Of a DNA stretch of 64,000 nucleotides, positions 60,752 through 64,000 are shown in pieces. Source of the DNA: Roseomonas nitratireducens (lineage in GTDB: Bacteria > Pseudomonadota > Alphaproteobacteria > Acetobacterales > Acetobacteraceae); NCBI RefSeq assembly GCF_017813355.1, contig NZ_JAGIYZ010000010.1, positions 108,465 to 172,464 on the forward strand, given 5' to 3'. The notes under the pieces are model-generated. The model saw nothing but the letters and a program-made list of their open reading frames with translations. It had not been told where the DNA came from and made no database searches. Made by a program: the position numbers and the translations under genes. Position 1 is the first letter of the stretch; each line of letters begins with the position of its first letter.

Positions 60752-60949
60752 TCAGCCCTGCGGCGCGTCCTTGTCGGGCAGCGGCCGCAGGGCGCGGATG
60801 CGCTCGGCAAGGTCCGGGCGCCCCGCTTCCAGGGCGAGGAAGGCGGCCTCGTCCCGGGCGATCTCGTAGCCGAGGCGATACCCCTCCCCCGTCGCCTGGG
60901 AGAGGGTGCGGGCGAGCCCCCGTGCCAGGCCGCGCGGCGCATCGGTCAT
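60752..60949 (-). CDS. Small hypothetical protein
   Basis: 65 residues from the ATG with GGAG ahead. Sequence [49 protein letters not shown] is helical and amphipathic, without known motif. It is divergent from icd, 151 bp away. An AT-rich spot (TTAATATACTGCC, 60969-60981) in the gap could be a -10-type element. Confidence 0.6.
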   Translation of the reverse strand: MTDAPRGLARGLARTLSQATGEGYRLGYEIARDEAAFLALEAGRPDLAERIRALRPLPDKDAPQG

Positions 60950-61100
60950 GGGACGCCCTCCGAAGGGGTTAATATACTGCCATTCCGGGATTTTCCGGCC
61001 CGAGGCGGACTTGCCGCACCGCACGCCCCGGTGCAAGGTCCGCCCGCGCCGGCCGCCCCCAGGCGGGCCAGCACCACGAATGCGCCGCATGAGGACAGGC

Positions 61101-62318
61101 ATGGCAAAGATCAAGGTGAAGACCCCCGTCGTCGAGATGGACGGGGACGAGATGACCCGCATCATCTGGGGGTTCATCAAGGACAAGCTGATCCTTCCCT
61201 ATCTCGATATCGACCTGAAGTACTACGACCTCGGTATCCAGAAGCGCGACGAGACGGACGACCAGATCACCGTCGACGCGGCGCATGCGACGAAGCAGTA
61301 CGGCGTCGCGGTGAAGTGCGCGACCATCACGCCGGATGAGGCGCGCGTCGCCGAGTTCGGCCTGAAGAAGATGTGGCGCAGCCCGAACGGGACGATCCGC
61401 AACATCCTCGACGGCACGATCTTCCGCGAGCCGATCATCTGCAGGAACGTCCCGCGCCTGGTGCCGCACTGGTCGAAGCCGATCGTCGTCGGCCGCCACG
61501 CCTATGGCGACATCTACCGCGCCGCCGAGACCAAGATCCCCGGCGCCGGCAAGGCGACGCTCACCTGGACGCCGGCCGACGGCTCCGCGCCGGTCGAGCT
61601 CGAGGTGACGAACTTCCCCGCCGGCGGCGGCGTGCTGATGGGCATGCACAACACCCGCGCCTCGATCGAGGGCTTCGCCCGCGCGAGCCTCAACTACGGC
61701 CTGGCGCGCGGCTACTCGGTGTACTTCAGCCACAAGAACACGATCCTCAAGGCCTATGACGGCGAGTTCAAGGACATCTTCAAGAAGGTGTTCGACGCCG
61801 AGTTCGCCGACCGGTTCAAGGCTGCGGGCCTGACCTACGAGGACCGGCTGATCGACGACATGGTCGCCTGCGCGCTGAAGTGGGAAGGCGGCTATGTGTG
61901 GGCCTGCAAGAACTACGATGGCGACGTGCAGTCCGACATCGTGGCGCAGGGCTTCGGCAGCCTCGGCCTGATGACCTCGGTCCTGCTGTCCCCGGACGGC
62001 AAGACGGTGGAAAGCGAGGCGGCGCACGGCACCGTCACGCGCCACTACCGCGAGCACCAGAAGGGCCGCGAGACCAGCACCAACCCGATCGCGTCGATCT
62101 TCGCCTGGACGCGCGGGCTGGCCTATCGCGGCCGCTTCGACGGCACGCAGGACGTGGTCGACTTCGCCAACGCGCTCGAGGCGGTCTGCGTCGAGACGGT
62201 GGAAAGCGGCCACATGACGAAGGACCTCGCCATCCTGATCGGCAAGGACCAGCCCTGGCTCAGCACCCAGGCGTTCCTGGCGAAGCTGGACGAGAACCTG
62301 CAGAAGAAGATGGGCTGA
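61101..62318 (+). CDS. icd: NADP-dependent isocitrate dehydrogenase (eukaryote-like type)
   Basis: 405 residues after AGGACAGG. It oxidises isocitrate to 2-oxoglutarate in the TCA cycle. [13 protein letters not shown] opens the fold, [19 protein letters not shown] is the substrate loop, [28 protein letters not shown] includes the catalytic and metal Asp residues, and [18 protein letters not shown] binds NADP. The homodimeric alphaproteobacterial/mitochondrial class. Confidence 0.96.
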   Translation: MAKIKVKTPVVEMDGDEMTRIIWGFIKDKLILPYLDIDLKYYDLGIQKRDETDDQITVDAAHATKQYGVAVKCATITPDEARVAEFGLKKMWRSPNGTIRNILDGTIFREPIICRNVPRLVPHWSKPIVVGRHAYGDIYRAAETKIPGAGKATLTWTPADGSAPVELEVTNFPAGGGVLMGMHNTRASIEGFARASLNYGLARGYSVYFSHKNTILKAYDGEFKDIFKKVFDAEFADRFKAAGLTYEDRLIDDMVACALKWEGGYVWACKNYDGDVQSDIVAQGFGSLGLMTSVLLSPDGKTVESEAAHGTVTRHYREHQKGRETSTNPIASIFAWTRGLAYRGRFDGTQDVVDFANALEAVCVETVESGHMTKDLAILIGKDQPWLSTQAFLAKLDENLQKKMG

Positions 62319-62326
62319 CGCCCGCG

Positions 62327-62360
62327 GCCGTGGCGGGACGCGACAGCGCCCCGCCACGGC
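62327..62360 (+). terminator. Hairpin after icd
   Basis: GCCGTGGCGGG (62327-62337), 12-nt loop, CCCGCCACGGC (62350-62360). Perfect 11-bp arms 8 bp past the icd stop. No T-tract follows, so it may work as a stability hairpin as well as a terminator. Confidence 0.55.
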
Positions 62361-62466
62361 GCCCCCCTGGCATGGGTCACGCAACCTTGCGTTGCGTCCA
62401 TCGGGGAAGACCGTAAGCCGGATCCCGCGAAGGCTTGTTTTTCGCCGAGGATCGCGAGGCTTCTCC

Positions 62467-63147
62467 TTGCCGCGTCTGCCGCTTGCCGAGTTCAACCGCG
62501 AACAGGCCACCCATGTGGTCTCGCTCGGCGCGTATTGCGCGGCGGCGCACAACATCCGTCGCTACTACGGAATCGAGACCGCCTATTGCTTCGACTGGTG
62601 GGTCACGCCGCTCACGGCGCTGCCGAAGCTCTTCGACACGCCCGACGCGGACGCGCTCTACCGCCGGGGCGACCTCATGCCCGTGGTGAACGACGCCGGC
62701 ATTCCGGTCGTCATCAACCGGCATGTCGGCATCGAGTACTTCCACGAGTTCAAGGTGATCGGCACCGAGGACGGCCCCCGCGTCACCGAGGCCTTCGAAG
62801 GTGAGGTCGCGCAGGCGCGGGAGAGGACGGCGGCCCTGCTGGCGCGCCTGCTGGCACTGAATGCGCCGGGGCGCCGGATCGCCTTCCTGCGCACCGCCTT
62901 CCCGCGGGATTTCCAGGAGGATGCGGCGGCGCTGACCGCGCGGCTCGCCGCTTCACTCGACCGGTGCTTCGACCGGGCCAGCTATACCGTGGTCATGGGC
63001 ACCACCCGCGCGGTGGCCTGGACGCTTCCGCCCGGCTTCACGAGCCTGCGCCTCGTCGCGACGCAGGCCGCCGACTGGCGGGGGCATCCGCCGGACTGGG
63101 ACGCCTTCCTGGCTTCCACCGGCATCGCCATCGCCCCGCCCGGCTGA
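62467..63147 (+). CDS. DUF1796 family putative cysteine peptidase
   Basis: 226 residues from a TTG at 62467 with GAGG 7 bp ahead; the frame stays open upstream to a TTG at 62392. VSLGAYCAAAHNIRRYYG (Cys24) and CFDWWVTP (Asp43) match the DUF1796 N-terminal core, a papain-like predicted cysteine peptidase. No ATG start exists before the core. Substrate unknown. Confidence 0.75.
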   Translation: MPRLPLAEFNREQATHVVSLGAYCAAAHNIRRYYGIETAYCFDWWVTPLTALPKLFDTPDADALYRRGDLMPVVNDAGIPVVINRHVGIEYFHEFKVIGTEDGPRVTEAFEGEVAQARERTAALLARLLALNAPGRRIAFLRTAFPRDFQEDAAALTARLAASLDRCFDRASYTVVMGTTRAVAWTLPPGFTSLRLVATQAADWRGHPPDWDAFLASTGIAIAPPG

Positions 63148-63199
63148 AGGCCGCCATCCAGGTTCCTCTCCGGCCGGCCGGCGCGATAGGCTGGCGCCC

Positions 63200-63880
63200 A
63201 TGCTGCCCTTCACGTTGCTCGACTGGATCGCCCTCGCCGTCTTCGTCGCCTGCTGGGTCGTCTATGCGCTGGTGGTGGACCGGGTGCCGTCGATCCGCGC
63301 GCGCAGCGTGATCGCGGCGATGGACGAGCACCGGCGCCGCTGGATGATCGCCGCCCTGCCGCGGGACAACCGCATCGCCGACATCGCGGCGATCGGCAAC
63401 CTCATGTCCTCGGTCTCCTTCCTCGCCACCACCTCGATCCTGATCCTGGGCGGCCTGGTGGCGATGATGGCCGCCCCCGACCTCGGCCGGCGCGTCGTCG
63501 CGGCCTTCCCGTGGTCGACGGTGCCGGACGACGCGATGTGGGAGATCAAGATCGGCCTGCTGCTGCTGATCTTCGTCAACGCCTTCTTCGAACTCACCTG
63601 GGCGCTGCGGCAGTTCAACTATGTCAGCATCCTGGTGATGAGCATGCCGCAGGACGGTGCCGCGATCGGCACGGCGGAAGCGGCGGCGCGGCTGGCCAAC
63701 CGCGCCGCGCGGCACTTCAACACGGGGCTGCGGTCCTACTATTTCGGGCTCGCCGCGCTGGCCTGGATCGTCCATCCGGTCGCGCTCATCGCGGCGAGCC
63801 TGCTGGTGCTGCGCGAACTGCACCGGCGCGAATTCCGTTCCGCCGCGCGGGACGCGCTGGCGAGCCAGGTGGTGCGCTAG
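63200..63880 (+). CDS. DUF599 family membrane protein
   Basis: 226 residues with about four membrane helices (5-25, 65-90, 115-135, 180-205). DWIALAVFVACWVVYALVVD, MWEIKIGLLLLIFVNAFFELTWALRQFNY and ARHFNTGLRSYYFGLAALAW fit the DUF599 family. Its TAG stop lies in a CTAG tetramer immediately beside the insertion-sequence end. Confidence 0.9.
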   Translation: MLPFTLLDWIALAVFVACWVVYALVVDRVPSIRARSVIAAMDEHRRRWMIAALPRDNRIADIAAIGNLMSSVSFLATTSILILGGLVAMMAAPDLGRRVVAAFPWSTVPDDAMWEIKIGLLLLIFVNAFFELTWALRQFNYVSILVMSMPQDGAAIGTAEAAARLANRAARHFNTGLRSYYFGLAALAWIVHPVALIAASLLVLRELHRREFRSAARDALASQVVR

Positions 63881-64000
63881 GTCGTGTGGACAGTTACCTG
63901 AGCCATAGGATGGTGGCGGCGAGTGTGACGACGGCGAGGTAGTTGCGGGCGGTCTTCTCGAAGCGTGTTGCGACGCGGCGGAACTGCTTGAGCTTGGAGA
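63881..64000. mobile_element. Right-edge insertion sequence, IS5-like, partial
   Basis: The element appears to begin with GTCGTGTGGACAG right after CTAG, the kind of target favoured by IS5-group elements, with the transposase stop 13 bp in from the presumed end. Only one terminus is visible. Confidence 0.6.
63894..64000 (-). CDS. IS5-family (IS1031/IS427-like) transposase, C-terminal part (cut by window end)
   Basis: The minus strand reads SKLKQFRRVATRFEKTAR followed by NYLAVVTLAATILWLR and TAA. This is the typical C-terminus of the DDE transposases of the IS5 IS1031/IS427 groups (..RRVATRYDKTARNFLA....ILWL). The rest of the element lies right of the window. Confidence 0.75.
   Translation of the reverse strand, partial: SKLKQFRRVATRFEKTARNYLAVVTLAATILWLR

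Overview
The window comes from a very GC-rich (about 70%) alphaproteobacterial chromosome. The best fit is a Roseomonas-like member of the Acetobacteraceae. Support for this comes from the orphan Bug/TctC substrate-binding proteins, the HyuAB and TRAP catabolic operon, the eukaryote-like NADP isocitrate dehydrogenase, the phoB-linked pst operon and the dense ATGA-overlapped operons. The taxonomy is an inference from gene content. I found no rRNA, tRNA, CRISPR array, phage or plasmid module. The only mobile element is the end of an IS5-like insertion sequence at the right edge. No gene-free stretch exceeds 300 bp.

Layout. 1-2.0 kb: the tail of a penicillin-acylase family enzyme coupled to a bacterial GH3 acyl-amido synthetase, then a Bfd-type ferredoxin meeting it tail to tail across a perfect palindrome. 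2.0-4.0 kb: an iron(III) substrate-binding protein under a tandem dyad operator, and an HpcH/HpaI aldolase. 4.0-9.9 kb: a complete four-gene ligase-associated DNA repair module (Lig, Exo, Lhr-type helicase, metallophosphoesterase) as two divergent pairs. 10.0-12.6 kb: an M20 amidohydrolase, a small ORF and a Bug receptor. 12.6-20.4 kb: a seven-gene catabolic operon (DctP-DctQ-DctM-HyuA-HyuB-MaoC-CMD). 20.6-26.7 kb: a small secreted protein, then a tightly overlapped queuosine operon (queA-tgt-queF-queG-queC, a VUT-family transporter, a class I glutamine amidotransferase). 26.7-32.3 kb: a molybdenum hydroxylase operon flanked by Bug receptors. 32.3-35.5 kb: an Anbu proteasome-like peptidase with alpha-E and circularly permuted ATP-grasp partners. 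35.6-44.6 kb: assorted catabolic enzymes (TPP enzyme, amidase with a small partner, enolase-superfamily enzyme, CMD, histidine phosphatase, DUF1194 protein, gamma-glutamyltransferase, enoyl-CoA hydratase). 44.6-50.0 kb: pstSCAB-phoU-phoB behind a clear three-repeat Pho box. 50.1-57.3 kb: a deoxyribosyltransferase-like protein, an alpha/beta hydrolase, and a branched-chain-type ABC transporter followed by a cupin and a methyltransferase. 57.3-64 kb: enoyl-CoA hydratase, FAD monooxygenase, MBL-fold hydrolase, icd, DUF1796 and DUF599 proteins, and the IS end.

How it works together. Most of the window is uptake plus dissimilation of organic acids, amides, lactams and N-acyl compounds, set between three conserved housekeeping systems: DNA end repair, queuosine tRNA modification and phosphate sensing/uptake. 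The least understood systems are the Anbu/ATP-grasp/alpha-E cluster, which lacks its usual transglutaminase here, the ligase-associated repair module, and the penicillin acylase-GH3 pair. A recurring structural theme is compact palindromes at gene ends. Some span both stop codons of convergent genes, and others are translated as part of the adjacent protein.
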